Below the pieces are notes generated by a model, which was given only the letters and a program-made list of their open reading frames with translations, did no database searches and had not been told where the DNA came from. Position numbers and translations under genes: made by a program. A stretch of DNA of 64,000 bases from Methanogenium sp. S4BF (lineage in GTDB: Archaea > Halobacteriota > Methanomicrobia > Methanomicrobiales > Methanomicrobiaceae). This document shows positions 1 to 9,392 of the stretch, piece after piece; position 1 is the first letter of the stretch; each line of letters begins with the position of its first letter. The DNA lies in contig NZ_CP091277.1 of the NCBI RefSeq assembly GCF_029633965.1, positions 1,547,940-1,611,939 on the forward strand, read 5' to 3'.

Positions 1-320
1 GGTACGGAGATGTCTGCTTCGATAAAGGTGACGGTGACACCGAGCGCTGCCGCATTCTCCCGTGCAACCGCAAGGGCCGCCTCATCCCAGTCGATCCCGA
101 TGACCTCCCCGGCACCAAGCAGTGCCGCACCGCAGGCAAGAATGCCGGTCCCGCATCCGAGATCGATCACCCGCATGCCCCTGATGTCACCCATATGGTC
201 GGCTTCATGCAAAAAACGGGCGGCCACCACGGCAGGTGTGGCATATTGTTCGCTCTTCGCGTCCGGGTTGGAAAAACCGGCGCAGTCCTCCAGCATCATC
301 TCAAGGTGACGGATACGCAT
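1..320 (-). CDS. METTL5-like class I SAM-dependent methyltransferase (N-terminal part, cut by window edge)
   Basis: Translation of the minus strand from the ATG at 320 begins MRIRHLEMMLEDCAGF and runs open to the window edge, about 106 residues. The SAM-binding motif I (VIDLGCGTGILACGAAL, residues about 55-70) and the acidic end of strand 2 (GIDWDE) are visible. The N-terminal pattern, with LE.ML and F.NPD.K.EQY.TP, is that of the archaeal METTL5/HemK-like group that methylates RNA or protein. The start lies two bases after the dph2 stop, so it is the last visible gene of the ppsA-mfnA-hpt-dph2 operon. The NPPF-type catalytic motif would lie outside the window, so the substrate cannot be stated. 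Confidence 0.8.
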   Translation of the reverse strand, partial: MRIRHLEMMLEDCAGFSNPDAKSEQYATPAVVAARFLHEADHMGDIRGMRVIDLGCGTGILACGAALLGAGEVIGIDWDEAALAVARENAAALGVTVTFIEADISV

Positions 321-322
321 GA

Positions 323-1270
323 TCAGATCTCGTCGATGATATAGTCGTCCCAGTCACGGATGCCCCGCACGATCTCGTACTCCGGCGGTGAGAGGACCGG
401 CACCGGAAACCGCACCTGATCGTCATAGGCAAGGCGCGGGCAGGCGGTGTTGACATAACAGTCATACCCGAGGTTCAGGAGGGAATCGGGCGATACCTCC
501 CGCATGCAGATGATGTCTGCTGCGGGCGAGAGAGACGCCAGATGACGGGCAAGGTCCTCTCTTCGCTGGCCGCTCTTGGTGCTGAGTATGATGCCCACCG
601 TCTTCGCCTGCCGTGCCTTCTCAATCTGGACAAACCGGCGGCGCATGAGGCGGGAGGCATCCGCCTCTTCAGCCCTGCCGGTATACGGGTCAAGGGCCAC
701 CACCCGTGCCCCGGTCGCAAGCCCGACGCCAATCGCATGGAAGACACCCGTTCCCACATAGAGATACTGGCTGGTGCCTGCTGAGCGGGCTGATGCATAG
801 GAGCACCCGAGCACCTGCCCGCGGCAGGGCGTGCGTGCATTGCCGTCACCCACCACCACAGCAAACCCGCGGGCTTCAAGGACGGCTGCGACTGCATCGG
901 TGAGATGTGCATGCTGGACGGTGGTGACCAGCCCCACCGGCCGGCCCTGATCCAACAGGGAAATCGCTCTCTCTGCAATCTCCGGGTCGAAGTCAAACGT
1001 CACCTGCTCATAGATGACACCGGGGCGGTCATCCACCGGTGCATGGCCGAAATGAATGAGCACATCAGCAAGGGCCAGCGCATCGGTTGCGAGATCACAG
1101 GCACCATAGCACGGGTCTCCGCTGATAATGACGGTATACCCCGCCTCCTTCAGGGCGGCGGCCGTCTCCGGGGCCCGCCGTTTCAGTCCTTCCGGAAACT
1201 GGAGGGCAACCGTCCGGGCACCGGATGCACGGAGCTTCTCCCACGTTTCAGAAGTAAGTATCTTTGACAT
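323..1270 (-). CDS. dph2: Diphthamide biosynthesis enzyme Dph2 (2-(3-amino-3-carboxypropyl)histidine synthase)
   Basis: A 315-residue protein of normal length for archaeal Dph2, the radical-SAM-like iron-sulfur enzyme that transfers the 3-amino-3-carboxypropyl group of SAM to the modified histidine of elongation factor 2. Cysteines in the three expected places are present: GDPCYGACD (residues 51-59), CRGQVLGCS (149-157) and NTACPRL near the C-terminus, consistent with ligands of the 4Fe-4S cluster. The start at 1270 (MSKILTSETWEKL) is preferred to the longer open frame because it fits the family N-terminus. It overlaps the end of hpt by 23 nt and is followed after 2 nt by a methyltransferase gene. 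Confidence 0.93.
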   Translation of the reverse strand: MSKILTSETWEKLRASGARTVALQFPEGLKRRAPETAAALKEAGYTVIISGDPCYGACDLATDALALADVLIHFGHAPVDDRPGVIYEQVTFDFDPEIAERAISLLDQGRPVGLVTTVQHAHLTDAVAAVLEARGFAVVVGDGNARTPCRGQVLGCSYASARSAGTSQYLYVGTGVFHAIGVGLATGARVVALDPYTGRAEEADASRLMRRRFVQIEKARQAKTVGIILSTKSGQRREDLARHLASLSPAADIICMREVSPDSLLNLGYDCYVNTACPRLAYDDQVRFPVPVLSPPEYEIVRGIRDWDDYIIDEI

Positions 1271-1798
1271 GCACGCCTGACTCATCAACCTCGATTTCCA
1301 CGAGTGCCTTATATGCCCGGCCAACATCGCATTCGCCGCGTTTAATGACCACAAGAACGTCCTGCACCTCAGCACCGGCCGTCGCGAGACCCTGGAGAAG
1401 GGCCTTCATCGTTCCGCCGGTGGAGAGGACATCATCAACGATGACCACCCGGTCACCTGCCTCAATGCCATTGAGATAGAGTTCGCCTTTGGAGTAGCCG
1501 GTGGACTGGTGCAGGGCCACCTCGCCCGGCAGATCATAATTCCGTTTCCGGACGATGCAGAGCGGGAGATCGGTAAAAAGCGAGAGCGCCACACCGATGT
1601 GGATGCCCATCGCCTCTGCCACCACGATTTTTTCACCCCGGTCAGGTCCAGCACCCGCACCATCTCAACGGCAATTTCCCGCAGGAGGGCCGGTTCAACA
1701 AGGGGGACTCCGTCGCTCACCGGATGGATGAAGTAGTGGTAGTCGCCGCGCTGTACCATCGGACATGATTCAAGGGAAGTTACCAGTTTGTTAAACAT
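1248..1798 (-). pseudogene. hpt: Hypoxanthine/guanine phosphoribosyltransferase, reading frame broken by an apparent -1 indel
   Basis: Two overlapping frames together encode one archaeal Hpt-like purine phosphoribosyltransferase of about 183 residues. The N-terminal part ([20 protein letters not shown]..., start 1798) runs into the wrong frame at the T6 tract 1628-1633 (A6 on the coding strand). Family-like sequence resumes one frame over as [15 protein letters not shown] and continues to the PRPP loop [13 protein letters not shown] and the stop at 1248. One extra A would restore [13 protein letters not shown]. All motifs outside the break look intact, so a sequencing or assembly error, recent mutation or slippage are all possible. 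The start overlaps the mfnA stop by 8 nt and the end overlaps dph2 by 23 nt, so the gene is embedded in the operon. Role if functional: purine salvage. Confidence 0.85.
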
Positions 1799-2888
1799 GC
1801 ATATCGCCAAAATCCTTCAGAAATTCTTCGATTATTGTGGTGGTGATGTGCGGCATACAGACGATTCTCATATGCCCATGACGGGTGCGTGACACCTGCC
1901 ATCCCGCCGGGGCCGCAGGGCAGTCGAACGAGGCGACATTCACCTCGGGTTCGGCGAGGACCGGATACCCCAGCGCCGCCATCCCGTCGATGAGACGGTG
2001 ATGATTTGCCATGCACTCCGCCACAACGGCGGTAAACCCGTCATGCCCCAGATGTTCAATGACCGCGAGGGCACCGGCCACCGCCCCGCCGGACCGGGTG
2101 CCTGCAAGCGTAAACTCCTGTTTTACCGTCAGGTACGGCGTGTCTACGTTCAGTGAGCAGAGCATCGAGGGGTCCCGTGTCAGAAGGCAGCCGACCGGAA
2201 TCGTCGACATCCCCATCTTATGGGGGTCAACCGAGATGCTGGTGACGCCCTCCAGCCGGAAGTCAAAGAGAGGGGCATCCCGCAGAAACGGCAGGACCAG
2301 CCCGCCAAATGCGGCATCGACATGAAACGCGGTATCCCGGTCGAACGCGATGTCCGACAGAGCTGCAATCGGATCGACCACACCGTACTCCGTGGTCCCG
2401 GCCACCCCGACAAGAGCAATGGTATTTTTGTCCATAAGGTCGGCCGCTGCATCTGCATCCATCCGGTACCTGCCGTCCGATGGCGCAACCCGCATCTCAA
2501 GGGAGAGAATTTCACATGCCTTCTCAAATGAGAAGTGTGCAGACTCCGGCACAACGACATTGGGGGAGCGCACATCTGCATTCCTGCGTGCCATCCTGAG
2601 TGCCTGCAGGTTTGATTCTGTGCCGCCCGAGGTTGCATACCCGCAGGCCTCCGGGAGATGCATGAGGGAGCCCACCCGTTCAACAAGGAGCGCCTCAAGG
2701 GATGCCGTCCCTTCAAAAAGCCCGGGGTCACCGAGATTCGACTCGATAAACAGGTTCATGGCCCGCACAGCCACCGGGTGGGGCAGTGTACACATCGAAC
2801 TGAGCACACGCCGGTACCCCCGGTCATCCTCTTTGACCGATAAAAGAAAAGAGAAGAGTTCGTCTTCTGCCAGACCGTTGCTGCGCAT
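1791..2888 (-). CDS. mfnA: L-tyrosine decarboxylase MfnA (methanofuran biosynthesis)
   Basis: A 365-residue PLP-dependent group II decarboxylase, the usual length for the methanogen enzyme that makes tyramine for methanofuran (some homologues also decarboxylate aspartate toward coenzyme A). The PLP lysine sits in SVDPHKMGM at about residue 225, and the cofactor-binding segment [12 protein letters not shown] (about residues 81-92) and the HVDAAFGG aspartate motif are present. The start ATG directly abuts the ppsA stop (TAGATG on the coding strand), indicating translational coupling. This gene is one of the clearest methanogen markers in the window. Tyrosine versus aspartate preference cannot be read from sequence alone. 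Confidence 0.92.
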   Translation of the reverse strand: MRSNGLAEDELFSFLLSVKEDDRGYRRVLSSMCTLPHPVAVRAMNLFIESNLGDPGLFEGTASLEALLVERVGSLMHLPEACGYATSGGTESNLQALRMARRNADVRSPNVVVPESAHFSFEKACEILSLEMRVAPSDGRYRMDADAAADLMDKNTIALVGVAGTTEYGVVDPIAALSDIAFDRDTAFHVDAAFGGLVLPFLRDAPLFDFRLEGVTSISVDPHKMGMSTIPVGCLLTRDPSMLCSLNVDTPYLTVKQEFTLAGTRSGGAVAGALAVIEHLGHDGFTAVVAECMANHHRLIDGMAALGYPVLAEPEVNVASFDCPAAPAGWQVSRTRHGHMRIVCMPHITTTIIEEFLKDFGDMHV

Positions 2889-5162
2889 CTATCGTCTCGC
2901 CATATCAAGGATCATCCGCTGCTCGGTCCGTGCAGCCGTTTCGCGGATCTTCGGCACTGCATCAATATTTGCAGAGACACTGGTGATGCCGGTTTTAATG
3001 AGCCATTCAACCATCTCGGGGTCAGATCCTGCCTGCCCACAGATGGAGCACTCGACACCGCCCTCACGGCACCTGCCGATGGCATACTCAATGAGTTTCA
3101 GGACAGCGGGGTGCTTCGGGAAGTACATGTCCGCCACATTCTGGTTGTTGCGGTCGATTGCGAGCGTGTACTGGATGAGATCATTGGTGCCGAATGAGGC
3201 AAAGTTGATGCCCGCAGCAATGAATTCGTCAATCATCAGTGCACTGGACGGAATCTCAATCATAATACCGAGGGTGGTGTTATTCACATCCACGCCCCAG
3301 TCCGCAAGCATCTGCTTTGCACGGATAAACTCATCCGGGTGACCCACAAGCGGGAACATCAGGCCCATGTTGCTGTAGCCCTGTGCCCAGAGGCGCTTGA
3401 ACACCTCAACCTGCAGGCGGAACTGTTCGGTCTGCTGCAGGTCACGGCGGATGCCACGCCATCCAAGCATCGGGTTGTGCTCTTCGGGCTCATCCTCTCC
3501 GCCCTGCATGTTCCTGAACTCGTCTGTCGGGGCATCCAGAGTGCGGACCCAGACCGGCTTTCCGGGGAATGCGTCCAGCACGACCTTGATGCCATCGTAG
3601 AGCTCGGTGATGAACTCCTCTTCCTTATTGTTGCGGATATACCATCCGGGTGTTTTGCCGAGGCCGAGAATCATGTGCTCAATTCTCAGCAGGCCCACAC
3701 CATCTGCTCCGGTAGCCGCAGCCCGTGCGGCAGCCTCTGCAAGGGAGACGTTCACCTTGATGGAGGTCGCGGTGATGATGGGCGCTGCAGCATATGCTGG
3801 CATGGCAACGGCCGGGGCGGCCTCCTCTGCAGTTTTGACAGCGCCCTCATACACGAGCCCTTTCTCGCCGTCCACCGTCACAATGTCCCCTTCTTTGAGG
3901 ACACGGGTGGCTTCCTTTGTTCCGACGACAGCAGGGGTGCCCAGTTCACGGGAGACAATCGCCGCGTGGCAGGTCATGCCGCCTTCATCGGTGATGATGG
4001 CACTTACCTTGCGCATGCCCGGCACCATGTCGGGATTGGTCATCTTTGCGACCATGATGTCACCGTCATTGATCCGCCCCAGGTCTTTTACGCTACTGAC
4101 AATGACAACACGCCCTGTTGCAACCCCGGGTGATGCACCCTGCCCCTCGAGGATAATATTTCCACTGCTGGTTTCGATCCCCTTGGCAACACCGGCATTT
4201 CCGGCGATCGTGGTGATAGGCCGGGACTGGAGAATATAGATGGTGCCGCCGACAATGCTCCACTCCACATCCTGCGGGACACCATAGTGCAGTTCAGAGA
4301 CCTTGCCGAACTTTGCAAGAGCGGCGATCTCGGCATCCGAGAGGACGGGGGCGTTCTGCCGCTCCGGGGAGACAGGCACTTCCTTTGTCCCGTGCTCGCC
4401 GTCCGGCAGGATTTCAATCTTCTTGGTCGCAATATAGCGGTCGACAACCCGCCCGGACCGCTGGTCAAAGACATAGTTGTCAGGCGAGACAGATCCTGAA
4501 ACGACCGCTTCTCCCAGACCCCATGAACCTTCGATGATAGATGTCGGTTCACCGGTGACCGGATGGGACGAGAAGAGCACACCGGCCTTCTCTGAACGAA
4601 CCAGTTCCTGCACAACGACAGCGATGTCAACGATGGAATCGTCAAATCCCTGTTTGGCACGGTAGTAAATCGCGCGTGCACCATAGAGGGATGCCCAGCA
4701 CATCTGAACCGCTTCAATGAGTGCATCGACACCCTTAATGTTCAGGTAGGTATCCTGCTGGCCGGCAAAGCTCGCGTCAGGCAGATCCTCTGCGGTTGCA
4801 CTGGAACGGACAGCAACGACGACATCATCACCCATCTGCACGTATGAACGGATGATATCCTCCCTGATTTCGTCCGGCACCGGTGTCTTCATGACGATGC
4901 CTTTTACCTCTGTTGCCGTCTTTTCCAGGAGGTCCGAGTTCTCGACGTCAAGACCTGAAAGGCGTGAGAATATCTCTTTGTCAATCTCTGCATTCTCGAT
5001 ATAGCGGCGGAATGCCTGTGCGGTCACCACAAATGCGTTTGGGACCGGCAGGCCAACTGAGGTCATTTCTCCAAGAGATGCGCCCTTTCCACCGACGGAA
5101 GGGATATCCTCTTTCTGAATTTCAGCAAGCCACAGAATATTGGGGACTTTTGTCATGCTCAT
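2889..5162 (-). CDS. ppsA: Phosphoenolpyruvate synthase
   Basis: A 757-residue pyruvate, water dikinase that makes PEP from pyruvate and ATP for gluconeogenesis. Domain order is canonical: N-terminal ATP-grasp domain (starting VGGKGASLGEM, with VVVAVRSSATAEDLP near residue 120), swivelling phosphohistidine domain (GGMTCHAAIVSRELGTP, histidine near residue 398) and C-terminal PEP-binding barrel ending in the catalytic-cysteine motif CSICGQAGSDPE (about residue 703). The ATG at 5162 gives MSMTKVP; the ATG at 5156 sits about 9 nt from an AGGTGA Shine-Dalgarno-like site and may be the real start. It heads the ppsA-mfnA-hpt-dph2 operon, fitting an autotroph that assimilates carbon through pyruvate. 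Confidence 0.96.
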   Translation of the reverse strand: MSMTKVPNILWLAEIQKEDIPSVGGKGASLGEMTSVGLPVPNAFVVTAQAFRRYIENAEIDKEIFSRLSGLDVENSDLLEKTATEVKGIVMKTPVPDEIREDIIRSYVQMGDDVVVAVRSSATAEDLPDASFAGQQDTYLNIKGVDALIEAVQMCWASLYGARAIYYRAKQGFDDSIVDIAVVVQELVRSEKAGVLFSSHPVTGEPTSIIEGSWGLGEAVVSGSVSPDNYVFDQRSGRVVDRYIATKKIEILPDGEHGTKEVPVSPERQNAPVLSDAEIAALAKFGKVSELHYGVPQDVEWSIVGGTIYILQSRPITTIAGNAGVAKGIETSSGNIILEGQGASPGVATGRVVIVSSVKDLGRINDGDIMVAKMTNPDMVPGMRKVSAIITDEGGMTCHAAIVSRELGTPAVVGTKEATRVLKEGDIVTVDGEKGLVYEGAVKTAEEAAPAVAMPAYAAAPIITATSIKVNVSLAEAAARAAATGADGVGLLRIEHMILGLGKTPGWYIRNNKEEEFITELYDGIKVVLDAFPGKPVWVRTLDAPTDEFRNMQGGEDEPEEHNPMLGWRGIRRDLQQTEQFRLQVEVFKRLWAQGYSNMGLMFPLVGHPDEFIRAKQMLADWGVDVNNTTLGIMIEIPSSALMIDEFIAAGINFASFGTNDLIQYTLAIDRNNQNVADMYFPKHPAVLKLIEYAIGRCREGGVECSICGQAGSDPEMVEWLIKTGITSVSANIDAVPKIRETAARTEQRMILDMARR

Positions 5163-5400
5163 GGGTCACCTGAATCTTTTTTCTACCACTGTGGAGAACC
5201 ACCACGATGATTGAATATGTGTCCCCCCGGAGAGATATTCAAGTTAACGACTAGAGTCCCTGACAAGGTCCGCATGTGCACAATAGTACTGCGTGTTTTC
5301 CCCGGGTAACGCAGATCACAGACCCTATCACTCAGGTCACCGGGAGGATGCGGGCAAACCATGAATATCAGCAGAGAATAACAAGTACCAGGGAACAATA
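5163..5400. promoter_or_regulatory. Divergent intergenic region between ppsA and serA
   Basis: This 238-nt spacer must carry the promoters of two divergent anabolic units. An AGGTGA ribosome-binding site for ppsA is visible at about 5165-5170 on the minus strand. AT-rich patches occur near 5205-5245, but no single convincing TATA box could be assigned to either side. Confidence 0.5.
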
Positions 5401-6990
5401 GTGACAGATTTTACAGTACTGGTCAGTGACCCGCTGGCGGACGAAGGCGTCGACATCCTTCGTGAATATTGCAATGTCGATGTGAAGACGGGCCTCACCG
5501 AAGAAGAGCTGATTGAGATCATCGGGGCGTATGACGGACTGCTCGTGCGCAGCGGGACGCAGGTCACCGCAAGCGTGATTGCAGCAGCACACCGGCTGAA
5601 GTTCATCGGACGGGCCGGTGCAGGTGTCGACAATATTGACCTTGATGCAGCAACGGAGAAGGGCATCATCGTCGCAAACGCACCTTCCGGCAATACCCTT
5701 GCCGCCTGTGAGCACACCCTTGCCATGATGATGTCACTCTCGCGCAACATTCCGCAGGCGACCGCATCGGTCAAGGCAGGAGAGTGGAAACGCTCACAGT
5801 TCATGGGTGTCGAGCTCAACAACAAGGTGCTTGGCATTGTCGGATTCGGAAGAATCGGGCAGGAACTGGCAACACGGGCAAATGCTCTTGAGATGCGCTG
5901 TCTCGCCTACGACCCGTACATCAACCGTGAGCGGGCAAAAAAGCTCGGTGTTGAGGTCTGCACCCTGGAAGAACTCTTCCCTCAGGCAGATTTCATCACC
6001 GTCCACACACCGCTCGTCAAAGAGACGCGCCACCTCATCAACGCAGATACGATCGCGCAGATGAAGACCGGCGTGCGCATCATCAACTGTGCCCGTGGCG
6101 GCATCATTGATGAAGAAGCACTCGCAGATGCCATCGAAGCGGGAAAGGTTGCAGGCGCAGCGCTCGATGTCTACGAGAACGAACCACCCGAGGGCCAGCG
6201 CATCATCACGCTCCCGCAGGTCATCACCACCCCGCACCTCGGCGCTTCCACAGTCGAGGCACAGCAGAACGTGGCGGTTTCTGTCGCAAAACAGTGCATT
6301 GAGGTGCTTGAAGGCGGCTCAGGACGCTTCGTGGTGAACGCGCCGATGGTGCCTGCTGACCAGCAGGAGAGAATCGAGCCGTATGCACGGCTGGCACAGA
6401 AGATGGGAAAACTCCTGATTCAGCTGACAGACGGCAGAATAGAGTCCATTGAAATCGAGTACGGCGGCAAGGCGGCAGATTTCGGCCGGAATACCAAATA
6501 CATCACCCGCCTTGCACTCAAGGGCATGCTTGACCCGATTCTGCAGGAGCCGGTCAACATCGTGAATGCAGAGTTTGCCGCAACGGAACGCGGCATCCGT
6601 GTGAGCGAGAGCATCACCACCGAGTCAAAGGGATTCACCAACATCATGACCATCACGGTGAAGACCGATACGATGGAAGAGTCTGTCTCCGGCAATGTCT
6701 CTTCGGCAGACAAGATTCGCATCGTTGCCATCGGCGAGTACATGACCGACATGACACCCGGCGGCGACGTGGTCATTTCACGCCACCGTGACGTCCCCGG
6801 TGTCATCGGCCAGTTTGCAACCATCATCGGCCGGCATGATGTCAATATCGCAGGCATGCAGGTCGGCCGCAACCAACCCGGACAGGAAGCCATTATGGTC
6901 CTGAACGTGGATGCGGCAGTCCCGCAGGAAGCGATGGACGAGATCGTCAAAATCGACGGCGTCTCCACCGCGCGCTACGCACAGATATAA
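5401..6990 (+). CDS. serA: D-3-phosphoglycerate dehydrogenase
   Basis: A 529-residue long-form SerA that oxidises 3-phosphoglycerate to 3-phosphohydroxypyruvate, the first step of serine synthesis. The NAD-binding motif GIVGFGRIGQELATRA (about residues 144-159), the catalytic arginine segment INCARGGIIDEEAL (about 229-242) and the catalytic histidine in TTPHLGAST (about 279-287) are visible. After residue about 310 follow the intervening domain and a C-terminal ACT domain (HRDVPGVIGQFATIIGRHDV), which in this family senses serine. The start is GTG at 5401, preceded by a weak GGGA site. It is monocistronic by position, followed by a tRNA gene 102 nt downstream. Confidence 0.96.
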   Translation: MTDFTVLVSDPLADEGVDILREYCNVDVKTGLTEEELIEIIGAYDGLLVRSGTQVTASVIAAAHRLKFIGRAGAGVDNIDLDAATEKGIIVANAPSGNTLAACEHTLAMMMSLSRNIPQATASVKAGEWKRSQFMGVELNNKVLGIVGFGRIGQELATRANALEMRCLAYDPYINRERAKKLGVEVCTLEELFPQADFITVHTPLVKETRHLINADTIAQMKTGVRIINCARGGIIDEEALADAIEAGKVAGAALDVYENEPPEGQRIITLPQVITTPHLGASTVEAQQNVAVSVAKQCIEVLEGGSGRFVVNAPMVPADQQERIEPYARLAQKMGKLLIQLTDGRIESIEIEYGGKAADFGRNTKYITRLALKGMLDPILQEPVNIVNAEFAATERGIRVSESITTESKGFTNIMTITVKTDTMEESVSGNVSSADKIRIVAIGEYMTDMTPGGDVVISRHRDVPGVIGQFATIIGRHDVNIAGMQVGRNQPGQEAIMVLNVDAAVPQEAMDEIVKIDGVSTARYAQI

Positions 6991-7056
6991 GGAATGGCTT
7001 AGAATTCCGGCATCCGGCCCCCGGATACCCGCAAATACCGGAAACAAAACAAATAA

Positions 7057-7066
7057 TTTTTATAAT
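7057..7066 (+). promoter_or_regulatory. TATA box of the tRNA-Val gene
   Basis: TTTTTATAAT lies centred about 31 nt upstream of the tRNA 5' end, in an A/T-rich patch (from about 7047) within otherwise GC-rich sequence. The spacing fits an archaeal box A with transcription starting a few bases before the tRNA. Confidence 0.65.
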
Positions 7067-7092
7067 CCCACAGCTAAGGTATGTAGGCACAG

Positions 7093-7166
7093 GGGCTCGT
7101 GGTCTAGCTGGTTATGACGTCGCCTTGACATGGCGGAGGTCCTGAGTTCGAATCTCAGCGGGCCCA
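7093..7166 (+). tRNA. tRNA-Val (anticodon GAC)
   Basis: A 74-nt cloverleaf can be folded by eye. The acceptor stem pairs 7093-7099 (GGGCTCG) with 7159-7165 (CGGGCCC), with A at 7166 as discriminator. The D-arm region is GTGGTCTAGCTGGTTATGAC. The anticodon stem TCGCC/GGCGG (7120-7124/7132-7136) encloses the 7-nt loop TTGACAT with anticodon GAC (7127-7129). The T-arm is CTGAGTTCGAATCTCAG with the conserved TTCGAAT loop. No intron is seen and no CCA is encoded. A T-rich stretch follows (7168-7190) and may end transcription. Confidence 0.97.
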
Positions 7167-7225
7167 TACCATTCTTCTTTTTGTGTTTCTTTGTCCATTG
7201 TTTATACAGGAGCGAAGCGTTGCGC

Positions 7226-8383
7226 ATGGCAGAGATATCCCATCCTTATGATCTGCAAATCCCGGCCGGCAAATCCGGCTACCCGGTCATCCTCTTTTTC
7301 ATCTGCGGCGAGGGGCTGGGTCACACCTCACGCTGCCTGAAGGCGGCGCAATACTGTGAGGCACAGGGCGCAGTCTGCCATCTCGCCGCCTACGGACAGT
7401 CACACATCTTCCTGACCAAAGCGGGATGGCCGCGCCTGCACACCACCCCGCGGGAAGTGACCCTCGCAGGAAACATGGGGCTTTTCTGCATCAGAAAGAC
7501 CCTCTGGAACTCAAAAGGGGTGCCCCGCGATCTCGCCCGGTCATACCGGCAGGCGCGTGACCTGATAGCACAGATACAGCCCGACATCGTCATCGCAGAT
7601 ACGATGTATGCACCGGTTGAGGCGGCCCGGCGTGATGATGTGCCGGTGCTCTTTATCACCAACCAGAACAGCTTCTCCACCCTCGCGGGCGGCGGAGAGA
7701 ACGGGTGGGCAGCTCTGGGCCGCCTGATATCCTGGTACCTCACCCTGCCGGACCAGGTCATCATCCCCGACTTCGCCCCGCCGGCGACGGTGAGCAGATA
7801 TAATATCGAGATACCACCCGAACGTGAGAGCCAGTACCGGTTCATCGGCCCCTTAATCGACATCTCCCGGGAGCAGTACCCTTGTGCAGAGAAGACCATC
7901 TTTGCATCATTCGGCGGCGAACCGTTCAAGATACCCCTCTACCGGCACCTGGCAGAGATTGCCGGACGGCGCAGCGACCTCGCTTTCGAGGTCTTTGCCC
8001 AGGTGCCGGGTCTGCCGGATGCGACAGAGAACTTCCGAACCCACGGATATGTGCCGGACCTTCTGGCCCATCTCTGCTGTGCCGAAGTCGCCATCCTCCA
8101 CGGCGGGCTCACCACCCTGCACGAGGCACTCTTTTTCCAAAAACCGGTGGTGATGGTGATTGACCCGCACCACCCCGAACAGGGCAACAATGCCCGTGCG
8201 ATCACCGAGATGGGGGCAGGGGTGATGATCCGGGGGGACGAGGCAGACACAGACCGGCTGGAGGCGGCCATTGAAGAGGCGCGCCGGCTTGCGGTGCCTG
8301 ACCTCTCCGCACACTACACCCGGGAGAACGGAAGGATGCATCTCTGGAAAGAGATTCAGGAAACCTTACGGTATACGCAGTGA
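7226..8383 (+). CDS. MurG/UDP-glycosyltransferase-like glycosyltransferase
   Basis: A 385-residue GT-B fold protein. The N-terminal domain has the glycine-rich acceptor-side motif ICGEGLGHTSRC (about residues 31-42), seen in MurG/GT28-like enzymes, and the C-terminal nucleotide-sugar region contains ILHGGLTTLHEALFFQKPVV (about residues 290-310), the usual diphosphate/ribose-binding pattern of UDP-glycosyltransferases. The start at 7226 was chosen because the longer open frame runs back into the tRNA. Sugar and acceptor are unknown; cell-surface glycolipid or glycan synthesis is an inference. A short unknown gene follows 21 nt downstream on the same strand. Confidence 0.8.
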   Translation: MAEISHPYDLQIPAGKSGYPVILFFICGEGLGHTSRCLKAAQYCEAQGAVCHLAAYGQSHIFLTKAGWPRLHTTPREVTLAGNMGLFCIRKTLWNSKGVPRDLARSYRQARDLIAQIQPDIVIADTMYAPVEAARRDDVPVLFITNQNSFSTLAGGGENGWAALGRLISWYLTLPDQVIIPDFAPPATVSRYNIEIPPERESQYRFIGPLIDISREQYPCAEKTIFASFGGEPFKIPLYRHLAEIAGRRSDLAFEVFAQVPGLPDATENFRTHGYVPDLLAHLCCAEVAILHGGLTTLHEALFFQKPVVMVIDPHHPEQGNNARAITEMGAGVMIRGDEADTDRLEAAIEEARRLAVPDLSAHYTRENGRMHLWKEIQETLRYTQ

Positions 8384-8404
8384 AACAGACAGACGGAATA
8401 GATC

Positions 8405-9088
8405 ATGGATAAGGGATGGAAGACACTCATTGCAATCACTCTTGTGTTCTGTATCGGCGTCAATGGCCTGATTCTCGCGGCAGGGATGAATTATCCGGAC
8501 GGATTTGCCCTCGCAGGTATTCAGATCACGAGTGTTTACCGGTATGATGTGACCCTCACCGGAACGGGAACCGCAGAGAATGTGACCCTCATGATCCCCC
8601 TGCCGTCCGCAGGCGGGGACTCGCCCGTCGGAGATGCCATGGTGAGCGGCCATGCAGAGCGAATCCCGGCCGACTGGACCGTGGAGGAGGTGGGGGCAGG
8701 AGATGCCGTATTCCTGAAAATCACCGCACCATCCCTCTCCTTTGCCGGCGGCCCAATCACCTTCGGGACGGTGACATCCGCCTCCTGCCTCATTAATACC
8801 GCAGACCCTGCCGGAGAGACCTGTCTGCTGCGCCCGAAAGAAAACAGGAGAGAGGAGGACGGGGTGACATATTATACCGCACCCATCTACGCCGTCTATG
8901 AGATGCCCGAGGGGGAGGGAATGGGTATCACGGTGCATCTGGACGGCGCCAACACCTGGAGATACCCCGTCCTCTCCGGAAACCATCTCAGAGACACCCT
9001 CACCCTTGCAGGGGGCATTCATGGTGGCGGGTGGCAGACAGCAGACGGCACGCTCACTGTCGCCATCGGCAAATATTCTCTCATCTGA
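8405..9088 (+). CDS. Conserved-type unknown protein with one N-terminal membrane anchor
   Basis: A 227-residue protein not recognised. Residues about 7-26 form one hydrophobic segment (LIAITLVFCIGVNGLILAAG), a signal anchor or uncleaved signal. The rest is soluble-like, rich in beta-forming and small residues, with two cysteines (SCLIN, ETCLL) that could form a disulfide outside the cell. It starts 21 nt after the glycosyltransferase gene and is probably co-transcribed with it. A surface location is inferred from the anchor only. Confidence 0.6.
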   Translation: MDKGWKTLIAITLVFCIGVNGLILAAGMNYPDGFALAGIQITSVYRYDVTLTGTGTAENVTLMIPLPSAGGDSPVGDAMVSGHAERIPADWTVEEVGAGDAVFLKITAPSLSFAGGPITFGTVTSASCLINTADPAGETCLLRPKENRREEDGVTYYTAPIYAVYEMPEGEGMGITVHLDGANTWRYPVLSGNHLRDTLTLAGGIHGGGWQTADGTLTVAIGKYSLI

Positions 9089-9143
9089 AAAAAAAACAGC
9101 CGGCACCATAACCATTTTTTTCTGCGTCAACCAACGCTGGTGT

Positions 9144-9338
9144 ATGAACCGCACAGACATTCAGCGGGTTGAGGCAGGGGACGCATTCTGCATCTGCCCC
9201 GTCTGCGGATACACCGATGCCTTCCATACCGCGCTTCTGAGATCGGCTGACGGCACCGGCTACGATATTATATACATCTGCCCCGAGTGCCATTCACGGT
9301 TTGATATCGGAATGAAGACACGGGAGCCCTTTCTCTGA
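9144..9338 (+). CDS. Small zinc-ribbon protein
   Basis: A 64-residue protein starting at the ATG at 9144. It has two CPxC knuckles, CPVCGYTD (about residues 19-26) and CPECHSRFD (about 48-56), the four-cysteine arrangement of a zinc ribbon. The longer open frame upstream overlaps the previous gene and is rejected. Such proteins often bind nucleic acid or serve as assembly factors, but no specific role is visible. The next gene begins 54 nt downstream. Confidence 0.65.
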   Translation: MNRTDIQRVEAGDAFCICPVCGYTDAFHTALLRSADGTGYDIIYICPECHSRFDIGMKTREPFL

Positions 9339-9392
9339 CCCCCATGACTGCAATACCGGTAACAGCGGCACATGCTACAAGGAGAGAACACA

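Noticed and set aside
10-309. 99-codon plus-strand frame at the window start
   Set aside because: It is the antisense shadow of the methyltransferase on the minus strand, which has intact SAM motifs.
7130-7225. N-terminal extension of the glycosyltransferase frame
   Set aside because: It begins inside the tRNA-Val gene and has no glycosyltransferase sequence; the ATG at 7226 is preferred.
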